64,000 nt of DNA from a virus, in IMG/VR virus record IMGVR_UViG_3300010403_000705, positions 124,001-188,000 of that record. One strand, written 5' to 3'. Under the pieces are notes generated by a model that saw only the letters and a program-made list of their open reading frames with translations, was not told the origin of the DNA and searched no databases. Positions within the stretch are counted from its first letter, which is position 1; the number at the start of each line of letters is the position of its first letter. Positions 33,252-43,843 of this stretch are shown piece after piece. Both the position numbers and the translations under genes were made by a program.

Positions 33252-36200
33252 ATGAGTAATTTTCCGATTGATTATGACGATGATACAACTTTACCACCTA
33301 TTAATGATAATATTCAGGATTTAGGGGGCGAAGCTATAAATTCACTTCGAGATGCTGTATTTAATATTGAACAGTATTTAGGTATTGGAGGGGCTGGCAC
33401 AACTGATTCTATATCTGCTAGAATTGGTATATCATTGAATCCTGACGGAGATATAAAACCATCTGCTATTGCAGGTTTAGGTTTAGTTACTTTACCAATA
33501 ACTAATGATCAAATTTCTAACACAGCTGAAATACCAGAATCTAAATTGAAATTAGATCATAGAACACAAGATTTATTTAATTATACACAAGATTTAATTA
33601 ATGATATTAATTTATCTTTAGGTTGGATTTCCTTAACTGGTATAAAATTAGAGCCACATTTAATTGGCGCACTCTATAGACATACTTTAAGACAAATTAA
33701 TGTAAGTGACAATCCAATTCAATATTTAAAAAATAAATTCAATGTCTTGAGAGATAATCATGACGGTTATACATTAATCAACAGTATAAATAATGAATTA
33801 CTAACACATCAATTTACTGATGGCTCTATAATTGATAATATACAACCTATAATTACATTTAGTGGATTAAGTTATCCATCTAATTATGGACATACGGCTA
33901 GTGGTATTTTTTTAAATACTTCTAGATTCACAGTTATTCCTCAAACTGCTGAAGACTTGCAGCAATTAGCAGAATTTATAGATAGTTCAAGTATTTTCAC
34001 TTTTGGTGGTAGAATTCAAAATTTATATACGAATGGAATTTCTAGAAGCTCCAGATCAGTAAATCTATTAACAGATGGATATGGTTCTAATATTATTCCA
34101 CCTACTCATGTTATTACTTATTTGCTGAATACGGGTGGTGCAAGCGCACCTTTTGATGATATTAATACTGGTGATGATATTATAGAATTCTTGCCACCTG
34201 CTGATCAAATGATATCTAATTCATTCGACGAGAAATTTGCTTTGGTAAAAATTGGAGATATAATTAGAGTTAATTATGGAACAGTAGAAGCTCAATATAT
34301 AATTAAAGAAAAAAAATATATTCAAAACTCTGGTAATAAAAAATATATAATCAGAATATCTGGTAAAAATTTATTTTACTCTACAAATGCTTCTGCTAGA
34401 ATAGACAAATCTCTTTTTAATAATAACAAGTATGGTGTGTTATCCGTTGCAGCAGCAAACAATACTTTTTCTGAAATACCAAGTTTAATTATTGGTCAAC
34501 CACGTGGGGCGCAATGTTTAGGAGCGGGTTTTAATCCAAATCAATTAGATAATTCTCATTATCTGCTTTATTTAGTTTTATATCCTACTGGTAATCCAAT
34601 TGAAGGATATACGATATTACCAGGTATTGATGTAACAGGTAATGAAGGAACTACGCCAGGACAATATACATTAAATAAAATAGTAGAATCAACAAATAAT
34701 GCATTTAGAAAAGCTGGATATAATTATAGATTCATTGCATTTTCATATAATGGTGAATTTGGAATTATGTTAGCAGATCCATACAACAATGTTGGTTTTT
34801 CTATTATAAGTGCGTTAATGGATAGTGTAGGATTTTACGATAAAACATTAACACTTGCTACTTTTCCTAATAATGTAATCGATGTTTTTACATCGATTAC
34901 AGGATCAGGTCCAGTTGATGCTTTAGGTTTTGGACCACAACATGCTAATGTAGCTAGTCCACCATTTTTGTCATCCTATCCATCTGCCGAAACTTCTCAA
35001 GTTCCTACTAAAATATTTTTACCTTTGAGAAGAAATAACTACTATGTTGATGGTATTGAAAAAGAAAGACTTATATTAGAATTTGAACAAATACCAGACA
35101 AATATGGAGATGGTTATTGGACAGCCATTGTTTCTAATAAACAAATTTTTCCAGGACCTTCTGGCAGAGTAGAGATTACATATAGCATTCCTATAGATTT
35201 ATCTCAGACTAATTTAAAAATTGGTAAAACTATAGTAGTACAACCATTAAATAATATTTCCCAAGCAGGATTAATTAATTATGGTCGCTTTATAATAAAA
35301 GGAATTAATATTATTGGATGCTCACCAAATGCTCATACGGAAATTACTGTGTATGATGCTATTCATGCCACAGCTATTTCCCCCTCTGTCTCTTTAAATA
35401 TTGGAAGTGCAGTAGCTTTATATTTTAATGCTGATTCTGTATCTTTTAATAAAGAATCAGCTACAGATGAAGATATATTAAATGTTTTTAAAAGACATTT
35501 TGAAGTTTATACTGATCCGTTAGGTAATACTTTTACCCATGAAAGGGGCAGAATTAATATTAGCAATTCTGATAAAATTGTAAATGGTGTTGTTTTACAT
35601 ACAGGCTCTGAAATAAGTAAACTTAGTATTATAAAAATATCTAACAAGTTAAGAGGATATCAATTTGGTAGTATAAATAAAATAACTTTAAACATTATAA
35701 GTTATGATATTAACACCGAATTATTTTCTGGCAGATTAGCTTACTATGATGGCATTAGTTATCAAAAAATGGGACCTATAATTAATGGTAAAAAAGGAGA
35801 AATTACTAGATTCTATGATGAAACTAATATAGATTATATTGATATAATTTTCGATTTTGAAGATACAGTATCAAGTTTTAATAATTCTAATATTGATTTT
35901 CAATTATTTCCAACTTTATCATTAAACGAAGAAATTATGTTGATTGCTAGTTGTCAATTTAATGATATTTCAAAATTGATTAATTATGTAAAAGATGAAA
36001 GACAATTTGGTAATACTAGTGAGAAAGATTTAAGTTCTTCTGCGCTTAATTTTGTTTCTTTGCCGGAAAAATTGTTACACAGTAATGGAGTAGTTAATGG
36101 TTTTGATATATCAGATGGCTATAATTTAGTTGGTAATCAAATTTATCTATCTGGAGGTACAGTATTAGTAAATGGTAAATTTATACAAAAAAATAATGAT

Positions 36201-38624
36201 ACTGTTTCCATGCCTGTAGTTAAAGAAATATTTGGAGCCACTTTATTTGACATTGAGTGGGCAGTTTGTATAAACGATAGAGGTGAGTATCAAACTATAC
36301 CATTATTGGATTTCGATCCTTCAATAAATAATCCAACAGATATTTTTAGAAGATTTGTAGTTCATAATCCATTAATTGGAAATAATTATTCATTGGATGC
36401 TGTTACATTTTCAGATTTAGTTGGTAAAAGAAAAGACTTAACTGTTTTATATATTGTTTTAACAGTAGTTGATCATACAGTAGATCCTGCTACCATTACA
36501 TTATTCATTAGAGATGCAAGAAAATATTTAGTTGATGGAGAGTCTAATGATCCTTTAATTTTAACTTCAGATAATTCACAAGGTAATTTTAAATCTTTTG
36601 AGTCATTATCAACCTGGTTGAACAAAAATACTTCTTATAATACACACGTTCTAATCAGAGGTGAAATAGATTTATTTTCTATACAGTCATTACATTTTGC
36701 TAATAAGAAAAAGCAGATAACTTTTGAAGGAGACGGCGGGACGATTAATATCCATTCTAGTATCGGATTTTTTATAAACTCTTATGTTAAATTTAAAAAT
36801 ATTAATTTTGTATATAAACATACACCTACACCAGCCCTTACTTCAAGTGATTTTGTAAATACTGGACAAGGTTTAATATATATTGTGCCAGATGTAGACT
36901 TAATTATAAAAGATATCACAATTGAAGATTGTATATTTTCTGTAGAAAATATAAGCGGAGAAAAATATCCATATATTAATGTCGACATTAAAGATGCATC
37001 GGCTAAAATTAATAATGTTATTATTAAAAATAACCAATTTAAAGTACAAAAAAATAATGATTTCAGTTCTGCAATTGCTATTGTGAATACAGATACAGAT
37101 GTAAGTGGTAATATAAATAAAGCATGTGTAATACAAAATTTGTTGATAGATAATAATATATTGGATAGTGAACAGAGTATTATATTAACTACAGCCAAAA
37201 ATACTAATACTGGCTTTTTTGAATTACCTGGTATTGCATGTATTAATTGCAAAATTTCCAATAATTTATGCGGGGCTATTGGCGTACTAACTACATTAGT
37301 TTTAGGAGCTGATGGTTATTCTGAATTTAATAATGAATTATGTATTGATCATAATTCTTGTAAATATATAGCAAACCTTGATGAAAAAGGAAAATTTATT
37401 GAAGTTTATAATATAAATACAAATACTGTAAATATACAAGGAATTATTGGACCTACTACAATTGCTAATAATAATTGTTCTTTTATACATCATGGTTTTA
37501 TAAATGCTAATAACAGTAATTTAAGAATTACAAAAAATAATTTGTGTTCTAATATAACAGAATTGACAGCACATGGTTTGGATTATTTAAGTAATTTTAA
37601 CTATCCTTTTAATAATAAAAGATATGCTATATATGTAAGCTCTCCGTTTAATTTTAATAAAAATATGAATGTTTTTATAACTGAAAATATAACTTATGGT
37701 ATAGAGACATTAATCAATTTAGCAACAAATAATGCAAATACTGTATATGAATCTTATATACGATCAAATACTTCAAGTATTATTAGTAATAATACCTTAA
37801 GTGGAATAGCGCCTGCTATTAATATTTCTGATTTTGAATATTCTGGAATAATTTTTGATGGATACAATGGTATTATCACTCATAATTCTATAAATACAAA
37901 TAGCATTGCCATTTACTCATATTTAACAACTAGATTTAATTTATCTGTCATAAAAACTTTTGTACAAGCAACTGATAATTTTTTTGATACTCCTTCTGCT
38001 GATAATATTACAACACAAGTAGGAAAGGATAGTTCTGGTAATCCATTATCACAATATTGGTTATTTGAAAGAAATATTAATCAAACAGAAAGTGCATCTA
38101 TAAGAGCACAAACTGGTTTACATTCCTATGGAGGTACTCTATTCCCAGTTGGTGGCAGATACACTATAATTGGTAATACTCAACCTGGCTTAGAAGTAAC
38201 GGTAACAAATAATAATTCAATTGCCGATGACAATATTCGAATTCTTTATACAGCGGCTAATTCTAATTTAGTATATTATCAATGGTGTGTTAAATTAAGA
38301 GATGTTTTACCAGATAATGTATTGGTATTAAGTGTAAATACTAGTACTAGATGTTCTGTACAAGCATCAAATATCAGTTCAGCCTGCAGATTTGTATTTT
38401 TCAAAAAAGACGTCTTAGTACATGAACAGACTGTAAATTTCTCTTCGCCATACATACCTAATACCTCATCTACTGTACCTCTTTTAAATTTTGCATTAAC
38501 TCTTGATCGCAATTTAGAAAATACTGTCATTAATGATTTAACATATCTTGTTGAGGCTGCTATTGGTCACACTGATCCAGCAGCGTTAGTAATAGAAAAT
38601 ATAGATATAACCTATCGTTGGTAA
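33252..38624 (+). CDS. Giant beta-helix fibre/tailspike protein, 1790 aa
   Basis: Start after GAGGAACG. The first 70 residues (SNFPIDYDDDTTLPPINDNI) resemble the beginning of large virion fibre proteins. The central part is beta-rich and includes repeated barrel-like segments, such as NLKIGKTIVVQ...YGRFIIKGINI. Residues about 1176-1570 have short repeated rungs full of Asn and Ile (IKNNQFKV, LLIDNNIL, CKISNNLC, IANNNC, LRITKNNLC, IISNNTLSG, IITHNSIN), typical of a right-handed parallel beta-helix. The C-terminal 200 residues form a separate domain. Probably a receptor-binding or polysaccharide-degrading spike; no catalytic residues assigned. Confidence 0.7.
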   Translation: MSNFPIDYDDDTTLPPINDNIQDLGGEAINSLRDAVFNIEQYLGIGGAGTTDSISARIGISLNPDGDIKPSAIAGLGLVTLPITNDQISNTAEIPESKLKLDHRTQDLFNYTQDLINDINLSLGWISLTGIKLEPHLIGALYRHTLRQINVSDNPIQYLKNKFNVLRDNHDGYTLINSINNELLTHQFTDGSIIDNIQPIITFSGLSYPSNYGHTASGIFLNTSRFTVIPQTAEDLQQLAEFIDSSSIFTFGGRIQNLYTNGISRSSRSVNLLTDGYGSNIIPPTHVITYLLNTGGASAPFDDINTGDDIIEFLPPADQMISNSFDEKFALVKIGDIIRVNYGTVEAQYIIKEKKYIQNSGNKKYIIRISGKNLFYSTNASARIDKSLFNNNKYGVLSVAAANNTFSEIPSLIIGQPRGAQCLGAGFNPNQLDNSHYLLYLVLYPTGNPIEGYTILPGIDVTGNEGTTPGQYTLNKIVESTNNAFRKAGYNYRFIAFSYNGEFGIMLADPYNNVGFSIISALMDSVGFYDKTLTLATFPNNVIDVFTSITGSGPVDALGFGPQHANVASPPFLSSYPSAETSQVPTKIFLPLRRNNYYVDGIEKERLILEFEQIPDKYGDGYWTAIVSNKQIFPGPSGRVEITYSIPIDLSQTNLKIGKTIVVQPLNNISQAGLINYGRFIIKGINIIGCSPNAHTEITVYDAIHATAISPSVSLNIGSAVALYFNADSVSFNKESATDEDILNVFKRHFEVYTDPLGNTFTHERGRINISNSDKIVNGVVLHTGSEISKLSIIKISNKLRGYQFGSINKITLNIISYDINTELFSGRLAYYDGISYQKMGPIINGKKGEITRFYDETNIDYIDIIFDFEDTVSSFNNSNIDFQLFPTLSLNEEIMLIASCQFNDISKLINYVKDERQFGNTSEKDLSSSALNFVSLPEKLLHSNGVVNGFDISDGYNLVGNQIYLSGGTVLVNGKFIQKNNDTVSMPVVKEIFGATLFDIEWAVCINDRGEYQTIPLLDFDPSINNPTDIFRRFVVHNPLIGNNYSLDAVTFSDLVGKRKDLTVLYIVLTVVDHTVDPATITLFIRDARKYLVDGESNDPLILTSDNSQGNFKSFESLSTWLNKNTSYNTHVLIRGEIDLFSIQSLHFANKKKQITFEGDGGTINIHSSIGFFINSYVKFKNINFVYKHTPTPALTSSDFVNTGQGLIYIVPDVDLIIKDITIEDCIFSVENISGEKYPYINVDIKDASAKINNVIIKNNQFKVQKNNDFSSAIAIVNTDTDVSGNINKACVIQNLLIDNNILDSEQSIILTTAKNTNTGFFELPGIACINCKISNNLCGAIGVLTTLVLGADGYSEFNNELCIDHNSCKYIANLDEKGKFIEVYNINTNTVNIQGIIGPTTIANNNCSFIHHGFINANNSNLRITKNNLCSNITELTAHGLDYLSNFNYPFNNKRYAIYVSSPFNFNKNMNVFITENITYGIETLINLATNNANTVYESYIRSNTSSIISNNTLSGIAPAINISDFEYSGIIFDGYNGIITHNSINTNSIAIYSYLTTRFNLSVIKTFVQATDNFFDTPSADNITTQVGKDSSGNPLSQYWLFERNINQTESASIRAQTGLHSYGGTLFPVGGRYTIIGNTQPGLEVTVTNNNSIADDNIRILYTAANSNLVYYQWCVKLRDVLPDNVLVLSVNTSTRCSVQASNISSACRFVFFKKDVLVHEQTVNFSSPYIPNTSSTVPLLNFALTLDRNLENTVINDLTYLVEAAIGHTDPAALVIENIDITYRW

Positions 38625-38626
38625 AT

Positions 38627-39454
38627 ATGAGTTCCAATAATTTTTTTAAATCTGATTTATTTCCAATACATAATGTTATACAAGCATCTATGCTTGTATA
38701 TCCAAAAGAAATTATTATTTCTACTTTAAGAGATTTTTTTTCTAAAGATAGTTATTATCATTATTCTAAAGATCAATGGGGATACGCTAATACTACAGAT
38801 CATACAGATTTACCACCAGGAGCAGATTTACCTTCAGGTCCAGGAGCTCAACCTTTATTAAGTAATACATTAAATTTAAGTACACGTGTATTTATTGGTG
38901 AAAACTATAGGTATGATGGTATTTATTATCCAGCTATTTTAGTAAAAAGTGGAGGCAGTAGATATGTTCCTATTTCGATAAATAGGGACCAGGGTGGTAT
39001 TCAATATGAAAGTATTATTTTTGAAGATGGCTATGGGAATCAGAGTGTTGTCAACAGACCTAAAACGCTTATCACTGCTGGAGCCTGGGAAGGGTCTATA
39101 ATTATTGACGTGTTAACTAGAAGCTTACGATCGCGAGATGACTTGGTAGAATTAATAGCAATGTGTTTTACAGAAATTAATTTCGATACTCTAGTAGATA
39201 TTGGAGTAGTTATTAAACCAATTAATATTGGAGCATCTTCCGAAACTGATGATAGAAATGATAAGTTATTTAGGCAAAGTTTAACATTAGATATAAGAAC
39301 GGAATGGAGAAGAGAAATTCCAATTGAAAATATTATTGATACTATTCTTTTCACTGTTGAATTTGTAAATTTATCTAAACCAGATAATCCAGTAGCTGCC
39401 AATTTGACTATAAATACAGAAACTAGTATAACAGATATGTTATTAAATATATAA
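38627..39454 (+). CDS. Tail completion/terminator candidate
   Basis: The ATG at 38627 starts 2 bases after the fibre stop. The 275-residue product has an N-terminal helix (VIQASMLVYPKEIIISTLRDFFS), a beta-rich middle (RVFIGENYRYDGIYYPAILVKSGG, WEGSIIIDVLTRSLRSRDDLVELIAMCF) and strands at the end. It lies directly upstream of the sheath gene, where contractile phages usually keep the tail terminator or completion protein. The strand-helix-strand layout of the C-terminal half would fit, but I cannot assign a family from sequence alone. Confidence 0.5.
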   Translation: MSSNNFFKSDLFPIHNVIQASMLVYPKEIIISTLRDFFSKDSYYHYSKDQWGYANTTDHTDLPPGADLPSGPGAQPLLSNTLNLSTRVFIGENYRYDGIYYPAILVKSGGSRYVPISINRDQGGIQYESIIFEDGYGNQSVVNRPKTLITAGAWEGSIIIDVLTRSLRSRDDLVELIAMCFTEINFDTLVDIGVVIKPINIGASSETDDRNDKLFRQSLTLDIRTEWRREIPIENIIDTILFTVEFVNLSKPDNPVAANLTINTETSITDMLLNI

Positions 39455-39602
39455 TTTAATTGTAAATTAACAAAATTATTAATATATCTTACCGAATAGG
39501 AATATTAATACATTTTAATGATAATCGTAAAAGTATATTGTATGAGGATTCAATTATCTTGAGCAACTCTACAAAAACAAAAATTCTTAGAGGAGAAAAA
39601 TA

Positions 39603-42377
39603 ATGGCAAATCAACCTGGAGGAGCTGGTCTATTACCAGGAGTTACATCGGTTACTGACGTAATTAGTCGTGGAGTAGCAATTCCTGGAGGTTCCCGTAT
39701 TGCAGCTATGATTGGTGAAGGTTCAACAGATGAAGTAATCATTTCACAAGCTAATGGCAAAGGCGCAGATGGTTTAAATGTATCTTATTCATCTACTTCA
39801 GGAGCTGATGGCAGGCATTTTCAATTGTCTAATTTTCCATTAATATCTAATAGAACTACATTATTTAAAAATGGTGTTCCACTTGTAGGTCTAGAATCAT
39901 TAATTGATTCTAATCCATTTAATAATAAATATGATTATAGAATTGATATTTCTACTGGAAGAATAGAATTACAGACAGCTCACTTGGTTGATCAGGGCGG
40001 GGCTTTTTATGTCCCATTATCTACTAATATAGGCTTAGGAACTTTGAATACATTAATCTTACAGGATGCAAATGCTCCTCCAGAAACTTGGACTATTAGA
40101 TGTGTATCTGTACAAAGAAATGTTTTGAATCAACCTATCGCTGGGACCGCGAAATTTCTAGCCTTTGGTTCCGTATCTGGTGCCAAACTTGATGCAAATG
40201 GAAACCCAATTGTATGGGCTGCTAACAATCAAGTTATAACAAATGGTATAATAAGTTTTTCTATTCAAGAAACACAAGTAATGTCCGTAGTGGTGTCTTC
40301 TTTTAGAGAAGGAGATGCTTTTACAATAAAAGTAGCTAGTGGAGTTTTAGTAAGAAGTGATTCTTTAACAGCAAATTATATACCATCATTATTTTTGAAT
40401 GATCCTATTTTAACACAAGGTTTAGGTGATGTAGTAAACAGACATGGATTTCCAAGTCTAACTAACAATTTATCACTTGGCGCACAGTTAGCTTATGCTA
40501 ACAATGCTCCTAATTTAATTACTGTTCAAGCTGCTCCCGCCATGCCAAGAAGATTATCTTTTATATTGGAAAATGGCGTTAATTCACTATCTACAAATGA
40601 CGATGATTTTATTTTTCCGTTGCCTTTAGGAATAACTCCAGATTTCAATTCTAATATTCATTTTTTTATTAAGAATAATGCGACTAATGTAGAGACACAG
40701 GTTCTTCCAAATAAATTAGATTATTATTTATTAGATACAGCGGGACACCCAACGACGCATCAATTTATTATTGATAACACGCCCGCACCTGCTGGTTTTT
40801 CATATTTTTACACAGTTAAACAAAGCTTAGCAACTATATCTACTGGAGAAGATGGATACATTGGAAGAGACTTAGCATTTACCACTAAAGGTGTTTTCGG
40901 AGCTCCATCAGTAACATTTGATTCAACATACATTGGAAAAAAATTAAAAATCATTGACTCTTCTAATAAAGCTAATGGCGGAATATATACTGTCAATGCT
41001 GTAAGTGCAGGTCAATTATATGTAACACATGATACATTTACCGATTTTACTAATGAGTCTCCCGTTACTTTTGAAATTATTGATGTATCAACAAACTTGC
41101 CATTAGCTGGAGGATCTGCTACTGATGGCAATCTTATATCTTTGATTGCTACGGCAACTGCCACTCTAAATAGTAGCACTACTACAGGTGTAGATTTTGG
41201 AGCTATTAATAATTTGCTAACTCGTCGATTGCAAATCAATGGTTCTATTATTAACGATGGCTTATACGATATTATTGGCTATGACAATTTGACTAACACT
41301 ATTACTATTCAAAAGACCATAGTAAATGAAAGTAATATGAGATATGAAGTATTAGATGCTGATGATGTAAGTAATTATATTGTAATTAACAGAAATGTTG
41401 TTCCAACTGGATTCGCTTTAAGAGTGACAATAATTGATAATAAAGAAGCTTCGTTTTATGATGCTGGATGGATCAATGCGCTAACATCTCTAGAAACTGT
41501 AGAGTGTGATATTCTTGTTCCTTTGCCAAAACAAACTACTTCCATAATTTTTCAAAATGCACTATCTCACTGTAAAGCAATGAGTAATATTCGTAATAAA
41601 AAAGAAAGAATATTATTTATTGGTGCAATAAATGGTTTGAAACCTGAAAATTTAACGGGAATTAAACCTGCTGCCGTAGAAGATATTGGTATACTAGAAG
41701 GAATTCAGGGAGAAACTATTACTGATATTTTAGCTGGAAACATAGAAGATTTATCAAATTATTCTGTACCAGATGCTTTTGGCAATACATTCAGATGTGT
41801 ATATTTCTATCCAGATCAAATTGTAGTACAAGCAGGTTCTGATAATGTTTTAATAGATGGATTCTATATTGCTGCAGCTGCGGCAGGATATGAATCAGCT
41901 GATGTAAGAATTGAAAATCCACTGACTAACAAAGTCTTAACTGGTTTCACAATTCTTAGAAATAAACAATTCTCTACTTCAATTTTAGAACAACTAGCAG
42001 CAGCTGGAATTACAACATTACAACCAGTAGCTGGTGGTGGCAGAGTTATTTGGGGCTTAACTACTTCACAAAGTGGCTTTATAGAAGAACAAGAAATTTC
42101 TATAGTATTCATAAGAGATAGAGTTGCTAAAACATTAAGAGCAGGATTTATAGGATTTATTGGTCAACCACAAACCAAAGACACGGGCGCAATTCTAAAT
42201 ACACGCGCAGTAATATTATTGAACTCTTTGGTATCTCAAGGTCTTATTACAACTTATAAAGATTTAAGTGTGATACAAGATGATGTAGATCCAACACAAT
42301 GGAATATTTCAGTAAGAGTTCAACCAACATATCCAGTAAACTTTATTTTTATTAAAGTAAATCTTGGTCAACTATAA
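39603..42377 (+). CDS. Tail sheath protein
   Basis: Protein of 924 residues with a very strong AGAGGAGAAA site. The C-terminal 120 residues (ISIVFIRDRVAKTLRAGFIGFIGQPQTKD..., ending FIFIKVNLGQL) are the characteristic C-terminal sheath domain. The N terminus (GLLPGVTSVTDVISRGVAIPGGSRIAAMIGEG) fits the family as well. It forms the contractile outer tube. It is longer than usual sheaths because of inserted beta domains; two of them (about 436-497 and 528-586) are similar to each other and to one in the baseplate J protein. A weak 8-bp hairpin (39478-39509) lies in the 148-base leader. Confidence 0.9.
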   Translation: MANQPGGAGLLPGVTSVTDVISRGVAIPGGSRIAAMIGEGSTDEVIISQANGKGADGLNVSYSSTSGADGRHFQLSNFPLISNRTTLFKNGVPLVGLESLIDSNPFNNKYDYRIDISTGRIELQTAHLVDQGGAFYVPLSTNIGLGTLNTLILQDANAPPETWTIRCVSVQRNVLNQPIAGTAKFLAFGSVSGAKLDANGNPIVWAANNQVITNGIISFSIQETQVMSVVVSSFREGDAFTIKVASGVLVRSDSLTANYIPSLFLNDPILTQGLGDVVNRHGFPSLTNNLSLGAQLAYANNAPNLITVQAAPAMPRRLSFILENGVNSLSTNDDDFIFPLPLGITPDFNSNIHFFIKNNATNVETQVLPNKLDYYLLDTAGHPTTHQFIIDNTPAPAGFSYFYTVKQSLATISTGEDGYIGRDLAFTTKGVFGAPSVTFDSTYIGKKLKIIDSSNKANGGIYTVNAVSAGQLYVTHDTFTDFTNESPVTFEIIDVSTNLPLAGGSATDGNLISLIATATATLNSSTTTGVDFGAINNLLTRRLQINGSIINDGLYDIIGYDNLTNTITIQKTIVNESNMRYEVLDADDVSNYIVINRNVVPTGFALRVTIIDNKEASFYDAGWINALTSLETVECDILVPLPKQTTSIIFQNALSHCKAMSNIRNKKERILFIGAINGLKPENLTGIKPAAVEDIGILEGIQGETITDILAGNIEDLSNYSVPDAFGNTFRCVYFYPDQIVVQAGSDNVLIDGFYIAAAAAGYESADVRIENPLTNKVLTGFTILRNKQFSTSILEQLAAAGITTLQPVAGGGRVIWGLTTSQSGFIEEQEISIVFIRDRVAKTLRAGFIGFIGQPQTKDTGAILNTRAVILLNSLVSQGLITTYKDLSVIQDDVDPTQWNISVRVQPTYPVNFIFIKVNLGQL

Positions 42378-42391
42378 TTAGGGAGATATAA

Positions 42392-43090
42392 ATGGCTACC
42401 GCACCAAATACTCAGTCTACGTTAACATTACCAAATGGTGTAAATAAGACAAGTACAGCATTATCGACTAATATAATCATTTTAGTTAACAACACTGCCG
42501 TAGGTGCTGTTCAATCAATGGCTATATCAGAAAAAAGACAAATTAAAATGATAGATGAAGTAGGAACTGATGGTCATGTAGACTCTGTTCCAGTTTCTTC
42601 AACTAATATTACTGGAACTTGTCAGAGAATTAGATTTGACAGGTTAAGAATAACTGAAGCTTTTAGTAGAGGTTTCTTGCATGCTGCTGCTCAAGTTTAT
42701 CCTTTTGATATTGTTATTTTAGATAAACAAAAAAGAGATCAAGGAAGTCAAATATCTACGGTAATAAAAAATGTATGGATATCTGGATTAGATTATACGT
42801 TTCAAGCCAATGATTGGATAATTACAGACTCTATGCAATGGGAAGCAGAAACTATATTTAGCGTTCTGAATGGCGGTTCGTCACCAATTGCTGGTGGAGT
42901 TCCTGCCGCTGTAGGTGGTGAAAGAGGTATTCCACATATGGGTGCTGGTCCTAATGGTATTGTTAATATTACAAGTGGAGATGGTATTGTTAACATTGAA
43001 CAATTGGTTGATACTGGCTCTGCTGGTCGAAGAGGTTCTCTAGATGCTGCTGGATTGATTGATATTGGATCGGCAGGAGACTTATTCTAA
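42392..43090 (+). CDS. Tail tube protein
   Basis: Protein of 232 residues, start after AGGGAGATATAA. It directly follows the sheath, as tube genes do. The core (NNTAVGAVQSMAISEKRQIKMIDEVGTDGHVDSVPVSSTNITGTCQRIRFDRLRI) and WISGLDYTFQANDWIITDSMQWEAETIFSVL match the beta-sandwich inner-tube fold of contractile tails. The last 60 residues are Gly-rich and flexible. Hexamers of this protein form the tube through which DNA passes. A terminator follows. Confidence 0.85.
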   Translation: MATAPNTQSTLTLPNGVNKTSTALSTNIIILVNNTAVGAVQSMAISEKRQIKMIDEVGTDGHVDSVPVSSTNITGTCQRIRFDRLRITEAFSRGFLHAAAQVYPFDIVILDKQKRDQGSQISTVIKNVWISGLDYTFQANDWIITDSMQWEAETIFSVLNGGSSPIAGGVPAAVGGERGIPHMGAGPNGIVNITSGDGIVNIEQLVDTGSAGRRGSLDAAGLIDIGSAGDLF

Positions 43091-43117
43091 GAATAATAGC
43101 TAAAGTAAACTACAATT

Positions 43118-43161
43118 AAAAATATCCTACAATTGATATATTCCAATTGTAGGATATTTTT
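43118..43161 (+). terminator. Terminator after the tail tube gene
   Basis: AAAAATATCCTACAATTG pairs with CAATTGTAGGATATTTTT over 18 bp around an 8-base loop, ending in T residues. It separates the abundant tube and sheath transcripts from the chaperone/tape-measure genes; the next ribosome site (AAGGAG) begins 6 bases later. Confidence 0.85.
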
Positions 43162-43177
43162 ATATAAGGAGTTATAA

Positions 43178-43843
43178 ATGCCTAGTTTTGAGAGCCCTTT
43201 AGGAAATAAAAAATTTGGAACTACTTCACCTTTGAGAGAGTTGGATATTCCAGATGAAACTGAGTTTAACCAAGACAATATAGTAAACCCAATAATGAGA
43301 AGAAAAGCTGCTATGCCAATCTTAGACGATCAGGCTATGCAAAATTTTCAGAATAGATTGCAAGAGAAAGATCCAGCAGAAATAGAAAGAGAATTTAGAG
43401 AGGCAAGAAGAGTCAAAGTCTCTGGTAAAGAAAGATTAAATGAAGGAGCAAAAAGAAGATTAGAAATGCTTCTTAACATGACTCGCACAACACATGAAGT
43501 AAATATTGGTGAAAATATTTTTGTGCTACAAACCATACCTTCAAAATCTATGAGAGAAGCAATTATGGTAGCTTCTGAATATGATGGAACCGTGCAAGCT
43601 CCTTTTGAAGCAAGAAGGCAGTTTCTAGCACGTTCTATAGTACAAATTGCTGGGGTAGAATTTGGTCAGTTCGTCGGCTCAGATTCCTTACAATCTAAAT
43701 TATCTTTCATTGATGAATTAGATGAACCTTTACTAAATACACTATATGGTGAGTATTTAAAAATGTCTGAAATAGCTAAAAATAAATACTCGGTTAAAAA
43801 TAACATAGAGGCAAAGGAGATTGTTGAAGATTTAAAAAAATAA
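43178..43843 (+). CDS. Tail assembly chaperone (G-type, zero-frame product)
   Basis: Protein of 221 residues with TAAGGAG. It lies between tube and tape measure, the standard place for tail assembly chaperones. It is helical and acidic/basic mixed (NRLQEKDPAEIEREFREARRVKVSGKERL) and ends ...EIVEDLKK followed by TAA at 43841. Just before the stop is T TTA AAA, and a hairpin follows, so a fraction of ribosomes should slip to the -1 frame and add the next coding segment. The short form is expected to be the major product and to coat the tape measure during assembly. Confidence 0.85.
   Translation: MPSFESPLGNKKFGTTSPLRELDIPDETEFNQDNIVNPIMRRKAAMPILDDQAMQNFQNRLQEKDPAEIEREFREARRVKVSGKERLNEGAKRRLEMLLNMTRTTHEVNIGENIFVLQTIPSKSMREAIMVASEYDGTVQAPFEARRQFLARSIVQIAGVEFGQFVGSDSLQSKLSFIDELDEPLLNTLYGEYLKMSEIAKNKYSVKNNIEAKEIVEDLKK

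Noticed and set aside
36782-37261. Minus-strand open frame of 159 codons in the giant fibre gene
   Set aside because: It lies entirely inside the beta-helix coding region, has a hydrophobic mirror-type composition and no ribosome site.
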